Shown in pieces: positions 42,401 through 57,400 of a stretch of 64,000 nucleotides of DNA; the first letter of the stretch is position 1, and every line of letters starts with the position of its first letter. A program made the position numbers and the translations under genes. A model generated the notes under the pieces. The model saw nothing but the letters and a program-made list of their open reading frames with translations. It made no database searches and was not told the origin of the DNA. The DNA is from Dama dama (lineage: Eukaryota > Chordata > Mammalia > Artiodactyla > Cervidae). The stretch is from positions 46,541,501 through 46,605,500 of the forward strand of contig NC_083698.1 of NCBI RefSeq assembly GCF_033118175.1. The letters are read 5' to 3'.

Positions 42401-45400
42401 TTCCATACACTGATGAAAATATCTACTGACTTCTGCTCTGGTTTCAGAGTACAATAAATTTCAGTTCTTCATTTACTGAGCACATATCACTATGCTGGGG
42501 ACAAAAGGAGATGCAAAAACAGGTAAGACAAAAGCCCTGTTCAAAGAGATCTTCTAAATACAAGCAGCTATAACAAAGCAGAATCAGTGCTAATACAGAT
42601 GCAGAAGTAACGTGTTTTCACATCAGAGGAAGGTTGGGGGACTTAAGCCTCGGAAGGAGATGTCTTCAAAAAAGTGGTGGGCTTCAAGCCAGATACCAAA
42701 GTCCTAAACTACACTGATGAAATAATTACAAAGGATGCTGCCAAGATATTTATATTTTTCAGTGTTTTTAAACATTTGCAAGTAGCATTTACTTAGCATG
42801 CACTCTTGTTTATTCATTAAAGCGGGTTATCTACTTGGCAAAACATCATTAACCTAGCTTGAGTCACATTATTAAAACGAATCAGATCTTACTTTAAAAT
42901 ATTCAAAAGTTGAGACTAGCTGTCAACATAATAGACATGGATTACTACACTTTTATTGTTCTACCAAAAGTCATTTGGCTCATTAAACAAAAACATTTAA
43001 GTTTTTTCCACTTCATGACTTTACACTTACTCTGGCCCTGGCCAAAGTAACTAAGGAATGTTTGGGACTGATTTAGAGACTGCCTCTCCCAGGGAGAGTG
43101 CGTTTAATTTTTATATCATAAAAATCTTTTGTTTCTCAAATTCTTTGACTCGATCAATGTTTATTCAACACGGGTCTGAGGCAGAGCAAAGTAATATTGT
43201 CAGGTGGAAGATATTTGAGTGCTTGTAACAAAACAATTTCAGAAAGTATAATTCTGAGTATCCGCTATGCACTGAGTATTCTGGAAGAATAAGTGCTTTA
43301 GAAAGCAGGGCCTCTATCACCCCTGTGAGATTCTTAAAGTCCTTGTGGGGGAAAAAGCCTTGAAAAGGATCACTACAGGGACTTTCCTGGTGGTCCAGTG
43401 GCTAAGACTCCTCACTCCCAATGCAGGGGGCCTGGGTTCAATCCCTGGGCCAGGGAACTAGATCCTACATGCCACAACTATGACCTGGCGTAGCCTAATA
43501 AATAAACTTAAAAAACTAACAGGATCACTACAAAATACTGAAGAATCACAAGACTAGAGGATTTTTTAAGGTTTCTTTTCTCCCCACCAATGATGCCAAA
43601 AGATAAGGCAGCTATCTCATCCATCACCCTAGAAAGATCAAATTACCCGCTTTAAAAGCTTCACTAAAGGATATATGTATAACTGATTCACTTTACTGTA
43701 GAGCAGAAATGAACTCAACACTGTGAATCAACCATACTCCAATAAAAAAGACAAAAACAAAACTTGCCTGGAATGTGTTGCTTCACAAACTCTTGACTAG
43801 CGCATTCTGGTTTTTATACAGTTTTGCGGGAGACTGGAAGGGTAGGCCAGGGGCTGTGTGTGGGTGGATTTAGGGGCAGGAAGCATGGTGTGGAAGAGAC
43901 AGGACATAAAGGAACACAGGACATTCCTGAGTTTAGGACATAATTTGGAGAAGTAAGTATGCCGCTTTCCTCTAATGAAGAAGGATTTTCGTAGTGATGA
44001 CAGCTCTGAATTGAGGAATTGGTTACTAAAGGAATGACGTATCAGCATGTGTTCTGGGAGTCACCAAGGAAAGTCAGAAGTGATCTCATTAACAGAGGGA
44101 GCAGTTGGTCTCTTTCCGCTTTTATAGAATTATCCTCGCTTCCTCCCCTCTGGAGGTTTTCTAAGAACGGACATTCACCCTGAGTTCTGGAGGCTACATG
44201 CTGTCCTGAGTTTACTACACGATCTGGAAGAGAACAAATCAACTACAGAGGCCAAACAGAACATGTCTTTGCTGCCTAAAGTCTCATTCCTTCCCAAGCA
44301 GACTACTACAGTATTGGGAAAACTTCTTGTTAGAGAGTCAATTTTTGAATCCATGAGGCTTACTCAATGAACTCAGCACATTCTCCCAGGCAAGATTCAA
44401 GGCCACAAGGAAACATCTGTCTATCCTCCCAACAGTCACTTACACTATTTTTACCAGATGTTCTGAATCTGATCCAGTAACACAGAGAGACCAGAATTCT
44501 CTCTGACTCAAAGGTAATAAATCCAACTCCCACAAGTTTAACATCTCGCCAAAATGTGTATTTCGATCATTTCAGGAAGAGTATTGTATCTCATAGATTC
44601 AAGGAATGCCAACATATTTAAGTCCCTAAAATTATTGTATGTAATTTTCATTAATGTACTTGCAAGTTGTAAAAAAAATGAAATAGTGAAGAAGAAAATG
44701 AAAAGAGTCCTTATACAAATCAAAATGGGACTCCACTTTTTGTCTTTTAGATTGGTGAAAAATAAAAGATTTGATGATACCAGCTGCTGGTGGAGATGGG
44801 AGAAAACAGTACTTTGTAACCAGTTGAGAAGAAAATAGATTAGCACCATCTGTCTGGAGAACAAGCTGACATCTTCAGTAAAATAGAAAATACACATGTA
44901 CTTTGACTTAGCTGTTCCATCACTGGGAATCCAATCTACAGACATGTCTACAAACATTCATCAAGATTATCCATAAGGATATTAACTGCAACATTTCTGT
45001 TTGGTATTCACCACGTGGCATGTGGGATCTTAGTTCCTGACCAGAGATCAAACCCACACACTCTGCCGTGGAAGCGCAGAGTCTTAATCAGTGAACCACA
45101 AAGGAAGTCTCTACTACATTTAAAATAATAATAATAATAAAATCAATAAATCATAGCACTATCACATGACAGAATACAAAAAAAGGGAGATAAATTGATG
45201 CTGATATGAAAAACAGATCTCTAGATTTAAAAAAGCAAGTTGCAGAGTAATGTACATACACATATTACTTTGATTTATAAAAAAAAAGTTTTTACAACTA
45301 AGTAGGAAATCCTGGACAATTTTTTTCTTTGTACTGTCTATTTAAAAAATAACAGCCAACATGTTATTTCAAAAGAAAGGAGAGAAAAGAAACTGCCAGT

Positions 45401-48400
45401 TTTAAGAGGTATTCTGAGCACCATTTTTATTTTCTAGAGACACACAAGGACCTGCTAACAGTGGCACTTTAAGGCAATGGAACTCAGTGGAGAAAAAAGG
45501 CAGGATACCTGTTTGAGCTGTCTGAATTTCTTAAACCATGGGCATATACTGTGTTTATAATTAAAAAAATAATAAAGGAGTTCCCTGGCGATCCAGTGGT
45601 TAGGACTCAATACCTTCACTGCTATGGCCTGGGTTCAATCCCAGGTCAGGGAACTAAGATCCCATAAGCTGTGACCAAAAATAAAAATGAAAAAAAAAAA
45701 AAAAACCAGAAAAGTAAAATACAAAACAAGTAACACTATTAAAAACCAGGAAACATAAACAGATTAGAGAAGGCTTCAAAGTTAACTCTTGGAATAATCA
45801 ATCTTTACAAACCTTTAGAACACAGGGAAAAGTGATTATCAGGCATTCAAAGCAAAGGTAAATGCACTCTGCTTCTCAGGAAAACACTGAGCGTCACCCT
45901 GTCCTAGAGGTCATGAGGACCCTGGCGGTGACCGAGCGCAAGAGTGTCCGGGCAGCTCCACTCACCTATTGTTGAAGGCTCCCCCAACGTCACAGTCGCA
46001 AGGTCGACATCCATCCAAGTCATTGCTTAAGCCCCAGTGCTCTGGCTGCAGAACAAAAGATTAAACATCTGAAGAAGGGTTCCTGAAATTACACAATAGA
46101 CCCAGCAAGAGACAAGTTATGGCATGTTTTGGATGTTCCACCAAACGTTCATTTGCGCTGTGAAAGCAGAAAGCCTACACAAGGCATGAGTATTCTAGAA
46201 TAAAGAACCCCAAGCTGCAGGTCACTGGGGTCAGAGAAGATTGCATGCAGCCACATGGTAACCCCAGATCAGAGCAGTTTCTCTGCCCTGTAAATAACCT
46301 TCATCCAAAAATTAGCATGAGCTGGCAGCAAATGTGCCGATTTTCTTCATTAGAATTACTCTGGCAGTTAAGTCAGTAATTACGAAAGCAATCACAAGAA
46401 TGTTTTAAAAGACATAAAAACAATTTTAAAAATTACCTTCATAAATATTCTCCAGATCACCAGAGTGAACTTTTGGTCTACTTCCTTCCAGATTTTGTTT
46501 TTCTTGATGAACTTTTTCCCTACATAATCAAGATACTACTCACTTCCTGTGGATTTTTTTCACACCAGCATAAGCATTTCCCCCTTGTGCTAGGGTCATT
46601 TTCAACAGCAACAAAATATCATACTGTTTTGTTGTTGCTTAGTTGTTAAGTCCTGTCCGGCTCTTTGCTTCCCCATGGACTGTAGTCCACCAGGATTCTC
46701 TGTCCATGGGATTTCCCAGGCAAGAATACTGGAGTCGGTTGCCATTTCTTCCTCCAAGGGATCTTACCAACCCAGGGATCAAACTGGTGTCTCCTGCATT
46801 GGCAGGCGGATTTTTTTTTTTTACAGCTGTGCCAGCCGGGAAACCGTCACACTATAGAAACCCCCAAGTTTATTTAACTATTTTCCCTACTGTTGCTTTC
46901 AAGTGTTTTTTGCTCTTACTAAAAGATGCTATGAGTCTTCTAGTGAATTCATCTTTGACCAATTTTCTGATTATTTCCTTAGGACAGATTCCCAGATGTG
47001 GAATTACTGGGTCAAAGGGTATGCACATTTCTATAGGCAATGGATACACATCTCCAAAATGCTTTTTGCTAAGTATGAGCCAATCTGTATTTCCATCAGC
47101 AGCACCCGAGTACCAGTCTCTCACTATGACTTCACTTATCAGTCAGTATTACCATTAAAAAAAAAAAAAAACTTGTTAGTTTTGTCTGTAAAAATAGTAC
47201 TTCACTCTGGTTTTATTTTACAGTTCTAACAGCAATGGTGAATATCTTGACAAAATTACTCATTAGTAATTTCTCTTTTGTGAATTGTCTACTAGTGGCT
47301 TTTCTTATTTACATAAAAGGGTGATGGCAGAACCTATAAAAGAACTGTGAAAATCATCCTCTTTTGGAACACCATATTCACAAACCACCCATCCCATGTA
47401 ATAAGGATTTACCTACCAGACACTGGTCACAATGCTGTCCTGTCACCAGACGCTTACAGTAGCAGTAACCAGTCTCAGAATCACAAGGACTCCCGCCAGG
47501 AATCGTTCCCAGAGGATTGCAAGCACAAGCTTCATTAAAATGATGCAAAGAAACACAAGCCAAGTGAGTCTGTAGTCATCGACATGATAAAGAACTGCCA
47601 GGTAAAATGGGAATCATGTGCACATCAGAACTCCCAAACTTTTTAACACAAGTGCTTACATTTACAACCAAATGGGTCTTCAGCGCTTAAACCATAGAAG
47701 CCTTCTTTGCAGATATCACAATGTTCTCCTTCCACGTATAATTTACACCGACACTGCCCAGCAATAAGACCGGCAGAAAAGTCCGTGTAGCTGTCACAGA
47801 TTCCCCCGTTCTGAGAACCAGCTGGGTCACATGTACATTCTAAGAAGGATGAGAAGCACCAGGTAACACAACGTGTCTGTCTGCAGAAATACCTATGTTC
47901 CCTTCATCCCTCCAAATGTCACAAAAATAGACTAAAGAAGGCTGGATCACCAAGTTCCACTCCCAGCATCCTATATAGCGGCTAAAATAAGGCTGGGTCT
48001 GAGCCCTGAGAGGAGGATGGTTACTACTTGACTATTCAAGCTGAAAGGTGACCCAAACGATCCCCCTCTCCCCCGCCCCGTCGTGACCTTCTCCCACGTA
48101 CGTTCACAGAGGCTAGGATCTCGGACGTCTCTCTCCGGGTGCTGGTAGTAAAACGGTTTGCACTGCTCACAGTTGCGCCCCATCGTGTTGTGCTGACAGT
48201 CATCACATACCCCTCCGCTGACGTTACCAGTGGCCAAGTAGACTGCCATGTCGAAGTGGCATGAGCTGGAATGTTCGTTGCAGTTACACTCTGCAAAACA
48301 AGACCTACGTCAGGAAAAACCTTTTCAATCTACTTACCAGTGGAGGAGAAGGGGACGACAGAGGATGAGATGGTTGGATGGCATCACCGACTCAATGGAC

Positions 48401-51400
48401 ATGAGTTTGAGCAAACTCCAGGAGACAGTGAAGGACAGGGAAGCCCCGCATGCTGTAGTTCACAGGGTCACCAAGAGTCAGATACAACTAAGGGAATGAA
48501 CAAGAAAAACCAGTGGAGGATGGGATTGGTGGGAAGGAAGCTCATTTTGGAAACTGGGGGATGAAGTTCAGGCAAAACGGCAATTAATAAGAAGGCACTG
48601 GCGGTGAAAAAAAACACATCTGCATATGACATCAGTTTAAAGTCTAAATCATGCTGGAAACCTTCCAAGTGTGACCTTTATTAAATAACCTCATTTGCCC
48701 TCTTTGGAAGAGAATGGGCTATAAAAAGTGTAAAAGCTCTGAGGGAAGTCCCCTTGCAGGCTCACCCACGGGAAGGCTGCACTGCATGGAGGATGTGTTT
48801 GGGTCATGTGCAGAGTGCGACAGGAATACATCACTCCAGAGGGTTTTCTAGGTGATATGTTCCTGGGGAAGCCTGTCTGGGCTCTTGGCCTTGAGGAACA
48901 TGGTATGAAGGCTGGGTTCTCTTCTTCCCCATTCCTACCACCACCCTAGGCCAGGCTCTATGAATCAGACCCTTAACAGCCATCAAGCCAGTCTTCTTTG
49001 GTCAGTCTGTCTCTCCTCTAGCCCGTTTGGCAGAGTCCTCTTGGTCCAACCCAGCTTTAACCATCTCCCTCTCATGCTTAACTATCCTCATCAACTCCTC
49101 TTGTCTTCTCACAGGAAGCTTAACTCAGTTGGGTTCTCAAAGGGCTCTACAACTGGTCTTACCCATCCTAAGGGGAGAGACTGTGTCATCCTGCCTTGGG
49201 TGCATTGGCTTAATTAAACCCTGGAATCATGAATTAAAATACGGTATCATGAGAATGTCCTTGGAGCCTTGTGTTTTGTATTCTCCTTATCTGAACTCCC
49301 TTCCACCTTGCCCCTGCTTTCTTCTCTTTATCTAAACAATCATAACTATTTGCTAGGGCCCAGCTGGTTGTCCTTACTAACAAAAACTTTGACCACTCCA
49401 GCCCTCACTGGTTTCTGAGCTCCTAGAACTGTCTTCAGTGGGGTCAGAGGCAGGCACGCTTGCAGGGATGATCATCTATCAGAATCTCTGTGTGAGGTGG
49501 GGAGGGTAGTGGTTTTCAAACTTCCCCTCTGCCCGGAGAATAGCACCAGGAGGGACGGTGGATTGATGGATGGAAGGAGGCCACAGGCTGCACCTGGGCT
49601 GGCACAGAACAAGGCTGGCAAGTACCCCATCTCTCTCAGACCTCATGGATCCACCCTGCCATCGTTTTCATTCAGTTTTCTCTCACAGTCATCTGGCCTT
49701 TAAAAAAGTGCAATGTTAGAGGTGGCACACAACGTCTGCCAAACACATAGGTGCTGCTTAATAAATGCTAATTGACTAATTTGAGTGGATAATGACTTCC
49801 TAGGAGTATTAGGGTGAGGCTGGGAAAAGGGTAGTATCTTTTCTTCCTTTTGCAAAATAGTGTACTATTATAGCACCTCTACTCAGAAAATGGATACTGG
49901 GGTCTGAATTGATTCAAAACATCCCTTTGCCTAAGACTTACTTCTTTTTTGCTTGTTGTTTTGGTACCGCTACATATCTTGCAGGACTTGTTTCCCAACC
50001 AGGGACTTTCACCACCCTTGGCAGTGAAAGCTTGGAGTTTGTTATAACCACTGGACCACCAGGGAATTCCCTGCCTGAGACTTACTTTTACAGGCATTGC
50101 TGTTTCGACCTTCAGCGGGTCTCCAAGGTAAATCATGGTAGAAATCCATGCACTGTTCACAGTTTAAGCCTTTGGTGTTATGCCTGCACATGCAGTGTCC
50201 GTGAACCTTGAAAGTTACAAAAACAGGAAAGAGCCAAGTAAGAGATATACTAATGGCCAGACCTTCCCCACAAGCAGTGGAAAATATAAATATCATAAAT
50301 AATCATAAAAATCATAAATATCACAACTTTTTCATACTCATCTCTACCTCACTACAATGAGGGTTTCTTTGTTTTTATTTTCTAATTTTCTTTTTCAGTT
50401 TTAATTTTTTTCCCCTTATTTTTTGACTGCATGAGGCATGCGGAATCTTAGTTTCCAGACTAGGGACCAAACCCATGTCCCCTGCAGCGAAAGAATGGAG
50501 TCGTAACCACTGAACAACCAGGGAAAGTCCTGCTTTGTTTTTATGTTGTCCCTTCCCACTGTGAGTCCTGTCTTGATGGCTTTAATTGCCATCTCTAGGA
50601 ACACTTTCTACTGTATAATAGGTACTCAATAAATATTTTTATTGAAGTATTGATCTAGAAAAGCACAGAAGAGCAAAATTAGCCATTTAAAAATCTTTTT
50701 TAAGTTTTAAAAAAACTATTATAATAGAAATCAACAAAAGTTATAATGCAGAACTAAATGTGTACACATCACTGGGGACCAACTCAATTTTCTGCAACCT
50801 TTACCCCATAGCATACAAAAGACAGGGTTTCTCTGCTTGCTTTGCTTGGTTTTTGACTTCTGGCTCAGCACTTAAAAAACATTTTTTCAACCCAAAATGA
50901 GATTTTAAGCATTAATCAGTTGCCACATTTACATTTTCAAGGAAAAATAATATAAAATGTCAGAAAAAGAAGCAGAATATTTTGCTTGAGGAAGGGCCCA
51001 CATGTGGTCTTTTGCACACACCACCTGTCACACTCGAGCCCCTGAGGCACATCAACGATAAATCAATTCTTCTCACCCAGCAAATATGCACATATGCCCA
51101 TCCCTCACCTAACACTAGTTTTTACTGAATGGAATTCAGAAACAGGACAGACAGGTCTACCCTGAACCCACCTTGACAGGCGTACAATTAGCAGAAGACT
51201 AAAATCCTCTGATTACAAGGTGGTTTCGCACAGACTGAAAAACAGTCCCAAATCCCATACCACAAGATTCTATAGCATCTGAATCAAGAGTACAATGTAC
51301 CCAGGACTATAAGAGGTTAGCTACACACAGGATTTGTTACCCTGAGAAGTAATTATCTACCTGGCATTCTCTGTAAGATGGAACAATAAGATCAGAAGGA

Positions 51401-54400
51401 CCTATTCTCCCTTTAGGCTCTGTTAAAAATTCAACTTTCTCTGTGCAGTAAAGGTGCTAACTGGAGGAAAAGGAAAGCAGGAGTTTTAGACAATTGAACA
51501 CACTCAATCCTGCATCTTCACCTTCTTAGGTGAGGACTAACACTCTTTGAAAAGGTCAACAGCAACTAAGCAAGGCACACCTTTCATCCAGAAGTGAGGC
51601 CCATGGTCCAGTGGAGGCCCCGGGGCACAGTCAGGAGAGCGAGGTGTGAATTTCCATTTGCCACATACTTACTCAAGGCCCTTTGGCAAAAGACTGAAAC
51701 TCTGGTCTCTTCTAACAGGAATTGTCAATTCATTTAGAAACTGGGAAAACACCCTAACTTTATCCATCTGGCAAGTATCCAAGTCTCCCCTTTTAAAATT
51801 ACATAATTTGAAAACACAGAGAAAAACAATTATCATATATTAATGCATATATGTGGACTCCAGAAAAATAGTATAGATAATCTTATTTTCAAAACAAAAA
51901 CAGAGGCAGAGAACAAAGCTATGGACACCAAGGAGGAGTGGTAGGATGAACTGGGAGTTTGGGATTGATATATATACACAATTGATACTATGTATAGAAC
52001 AGATAACTAAGGAGAACCTTCTGTACAGCATAGGCAACTCTACCCACTGCTGTGGCGACCAAAGTGCGAAGGAAATCCAAAAAAGAGGGGATATATATAT
52101 ATATATATATATACATACACACACACACACGGAGGGCATACCAACCCATTCTAGGATTCTTGCCTAGAGAATTCCACAGACAGAGGACCACACGGGGTCA
52201 CAGAGAATCTGCCACAACTGAAACACCTTAGCACACACGCACGTGTATACATATATACATATAGTCGATGCACTTTGCTGCACAGTAGGACATTGAAAAG
52301 CAAGTAAATGCTGATTAAAACTAATTTTAAAAATTTGAAAACACAACATAAAAGTGGGAAAAGAATGAAACTAGAAGATCAAGATGCAAAGTCCATTTGA
52401 CTCCTAAATGGTATCCCATGGTTCTAGGTTCAAATTTCCAGTTTCTCTGGGCTGGTGTCAATTTATGTTTTCTGGCATGAAGGCTGGAATGCTTGTGGTT
52501 TTTAATCTTCCCTCAAGTAAAGGAAGATGGGACTGTCAGTTGAGAAAAGTTTTTAATCCTTGTTGTATAAAATGTCTACTATAGAGGCAGCCTGCAGTCG
52601 CAATTTTCAAAAATGAATTCAGTGTTTGTGAAACGAGTAGTCCTTACATTCTTGCAGTCCAAGAAAATCAGCAAACAGGAAATGAAAAAAATTAACCACT
52701 GGAATGGTACAAAAGGCTATTAAATTTAAAGGGAAGTCTGGACAAATAAAACTCAAAATAAAAAGGCTTACACTAAGACTAGCTTCAATTTGCTTTTAAG
52801 AATCATCTGTACAAAAAAAAAAAAAAAAGAATCATCTGTACAAAGGAGAAGGCTGCCTGGAGCATGTACTTACCATTCCTTCTACTTCTTCATTGACTCC
52901 GTCCACAGGGGCACACTCGCTGGCGTGGCCATAGCAGAAGCAGTTTCCTCGAACCACCATATCGTAAACCGCGTAATAATACTTTTCTCTGATTTCCATT
53001 CTGGAATCCAAAAGGTTATCTCCCAAAGTATGTAGTTTCACAAACTTGATCCTCAAGTTGGTAATTTTTAAGAGATCTACGAAGGTCACCAAGAAGATGA
53101 AAAGTATGATCAAAGAAGCAAGACCTTGTTTGCAATTAAGACAACACCTTTCTTCTTTATAGAAACACATGACAAATAAAAATAGCTTATGTAAAGTTTA
53201 CTTCCCTTTCATGATCTAGATGCATGTAATAACAAAGTTTACCCTAAAGTGAAGGTCTCTGGAAGAAAGGTTACTCCCTTCTCATCACCATTTAACAAGA
53301 ACATCTATTCTATGATGGATTTGTTGGCAGACTGATGTTGTAGAAAGAAGTGTGAAAGTAGAGAAATTTAAGAATGCAGTTGCATGCTTGCCAGAAGTCA
53401 CTGGCACACAGTAATCTAAACTACTGCAATACCATCTGGTTCCCACAGCAATTAGTGTTAGTCTCAAAATCAGAAAATTCCATTTAGGTGGGAAAGAATT
53501 TATCAAAGCACCCTAACTGTCATTATTATTGTAAGATAGAAAACATGTTTGTGTTTATTTCTGGAGGAAAAAATGCTACCTGAAATTTCCCACCAATCAA
53601 ATGAAACACAAGTTACTAAAATCAATTTGACATGATAGGATAACCATAATCAAGGGACTGACTATCTCAAACAAGTTTTGAATCACCATTACAACCTACA
53701 ACTTTTTTGGTCCTTGTTTTACAATACAATTTACCAATATAATACAGTAGCATGAAGATAAAGGAGTTTAGTTGGGATGTTGGGGCAGATTGCTTTCCTA
53801 AATAGAGATTCTTGTAGAGAAATGTCTCTTATTTGAACTTTCCTTCCTTTTCCTAGGTTTATAGACCAATGCTTATTACAGAAGCGGGGCCGTCAATGAC
53901 ATTCTCTAGTAACTTGATAAACTAACAGTCATATAGCCTTCTCCATCAGTACTTTCATTAATCACTAAGTTGCTAAACATTAATTACTAAACAGTCTACC
54001 TGCCCTCCCCTTTTAGCTCCATAGCCTGAAACTGCTTCTAAGCTTTCCTTTCATTTCTGTTGATGGATTCTTACAATTTACAACACAGGACAATGGGGCA
54101 TTAGCCCAATACATCAGATACTTTCAAAGCCTAGATACAATTTTAAATACTTACAACATATGCACAGCATACAATGAAGACTATAGAAATAGCTGTGGGT
54201 TGAAAGAGAAAGCCTATGAGGCCATGCATTCAACTTAGGCTCTTTGTAAAATCAAAAACTAAACAGAGAAATTGTGGTACTACTTTGCTGAATGGAATTT
54301 CTGAATGCCAGCATTTTCTCCTGCACAGAATGAGCACAAGTGCCTATTGACAAGAGGCCAAAAAACAAACTCGAAGAGCAGCTGGAGTATTTAGAAACCC

Positions 54401-57400
54401 TTGAGCTGATCTCTGGAAGTCCTCAGAAGAGCAACTGTGCTCCCTTCGAGCTCTCCTGCCGTATTTAACCACATCTAAGCCTCAAATTGACTGCTGTCTT
54501 AAGAGGCACAATCACTTTTGAAGTGAGTCTCAGAGGACTCAAACAATAGGGACAGCTAAAGAGATATTGTTCCCTTGATCACAAAGTAAATCCAAAGCGT
54601 GATCTGTTACAATGGATGCTTGTTTGATATAGAAATAGATTTTCTGATGCCACTGAACGGCCAAACACAACAGAATTCTAACGGAAGTAAAACAAGTATC
54701 ACCCAAAAGGAACAAACTTAGAGTCCTTTGAGAGACCCAGGAGGTGTTGGTCAAGGAACTTGTGCAGACACTTCTTGCAACTTTTGAGAGCAGGGAGCAC
54801 AGGTCTCCCAGAGCACACTTAGAAATGACACAAAGCTGAACGTGCCATTAAATATTTGATATACTACGTGAAGCCAGACAGAGAAGGACAAATATCATAG
54901 GATATCGCTCATATGTGGAACCTAATTTTAAAAAATGATACAAATGAACTTATTTACAAAACAGAAAGATTTACAGATTTTGAAAACAAACTTCTGGTTA
55001 GCAAAGGGAAACCTGGCAGGGCAGGGGTGGGGGGAAGGAGAGATCAATCAGGAGCTTGGGAGGAACGTACACACACTGCTGTATATAAGATGGATAACCA
55101 ACAAGAACTTATGGTATATGGCAGGAGGAGCTCTGCTCAATATTCCGGGATAACCTATGAGAAAACAATCTGGAAAATAATGAATACATGTATAGCTGAA
55201 ACACTTTGCTGTACATCTGAAACTAATACAACACGGTAAACCAACTGTACTCCAATAAAAATGTTTTTAAAATAAAATTTAAAATCGTAAAAAATGTGTT
55301 TGACAATAGGATGAATAAATTCTGGACTAGAGATGATCTGGGCCACTTGTAAAATTAATTTAAGCGGGGAAATGGTACTTTTTTGGCAATCTTCCCTGGA
55401 GTCCTTCAGTTCTACTCTTTCATGCTGTGAGCTGGGGGGTAAGGGTGTGTGTGTGTGTGCCATGGGTTCAAATTAGGGGAAGACCAGCAAGACCCTGGCC
55501 CACCTCCACTCAATTGACTGCACCTCAGCAACTGGAGAGAGGGAGCCTCACCTTAACTCTGAGGTGTGGGACCCAGTCTAGAAAAGGTCTGAGTGACAGC
55601 TGAAGGCAGCAACAACGCCAAGAGTGGCAGCAACTTCACGGATCCAGCACTTCCTATGTGTCAGGCACTTTGGTGAGTCATTTATATATATTAACTCATT
55701 TTCCTTCCACAACAACCATAAGGTCAATATGACTATCTCCACTTACAGATGAAAAAATAAAGACTAAGAAAAGTTTTAAATAAATTCCTTGCCTAAGATC
55801 ACAGAATACACTGGAGCTAGAACTTAAGCCCAGCTCTGTTGGATTCCAAAGCCCATTCTTTTAATTAGTGCACATTCTGCCTCGCAAGAAGATCAAAATG
55901 TACTTTTTGTGAAGACATAAGCATGGTTCCTGAACGACGGAAAGCCCTCTGAACTGAGAGTCATAACAAGAACACTTAGGATCTGACATTAAATAGCCAA
56001 CTCACTTTATGCATGTTAGTCCAACCCTCTGAGCCTCAGCTGACTCATCTGGAAAATGGAACTACAACCCTCATTGAGCATATTGAGCAAGGTTGAGACC
56101 TATGATCTCCCCCAGGATTCTTTCTTTTCTTCTTCCTCTGACAATAAGAGCCCTGGCCAAGAGTTTGAGAACACATACAGCCACTGGTTAGAGAGGTTTC
56201 CCAGCATCTCCTGAAGCGTAGCCAGGGGACTGCTTTGGCCAATGGCGTGTGAACGGATGTGACGTATGGCTTCTAAGCCACTTGACTTTTACTTGTCTCC
56301 TCTTGCAGGTTGGTACAAGGACAAGGTGGGGTTTTTCCAGGTCTGACCACGTGGACACAGACTATAAGCCAGAAGGAACTTGGGAACCTGGGTGATCTAA
56401 TGGCTACAAGTGCCAGATTTAGCAATAAAAATACAAGGTGCTCAGTTACCTTTGAATTTCAGATAAACATCTAATCATTTTGGTATAAATATGTCCCAAA
56501 TACCACATGAGACATGGCTATCCTCACCCACAAATATTGCATGAAATATGCTCATACTAATCACAAATATTACATGGGATGTAGTTATGCTAAAAAATAA
56601 TTTATCATTTATCTGAAAATTCATATTGAACAGGGTTTCAGCCTGTATTTTATCTGGTAAGACTGCTTGCTTGTGACAAGCGAACAGTACTTTATTTGAA
56701 AATCCCTCTGGGTGATTCTGTAAGAGAGAAGTAAACTTTTTTGTTTGAGATGCTACATTTTGGGGGACACTTTGTTAGCAACACCCTAAAAATGAAAGTG
56801 AAAGTCACTCAGTCGTGTTCAATTCTTTGCAACCCTGTGGAATATGGCCCATTAGGCTCTTCTGTCCATGGGATTCTCCAGGCAAGAATACTGGAGTGGG
56901 TTGCCATTCCCTTCTCCAGGGGATTTTCCCAACCCAGGGTTTGAACCCAGGTCTCCTGCATTGCAGGCAGACTCTTTACCGACTGATCTGCCAGGGAAGC
57001 TAAGCTGTACCTTAATTATGCATGTGAGCTCTGTCATGTCTGACTCTTTGCAAACCCATGGGCTCCTCTGTCCATGGAATTTTCTAGGCAAGAATACTGG
57101 AGCAGGTTGCCATTTCCTTCTCCAGGATCTCTTCCCAACCCAGGGACTGAACCCACATCTCTTGTGTCCCTACATTAGTAGGCAGACTGTTTACCAGGTG
57201 AGTCATCAAGGAAGCCTTAATTATACATATACATAATTATATATCGATACACATAATATATAGGATATATATTAATGTATCACACACACACACACACATA
57301 TCATATATGATTTTCCAGTTGGTGCTAGTGGTAAAGAACCCGCCTGCCAATTCAGGAGAACTTGAGAGCTTTGGGTTTGATCCCTGAGTCGGGAAGGTTC

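Noticed and set aside
46643..47158. 171-residue plus-strand frame
   Set aside because: It runs through an inverted Bov-tA SINE and an inverted L1 fragment; typical SINE-derived translation.
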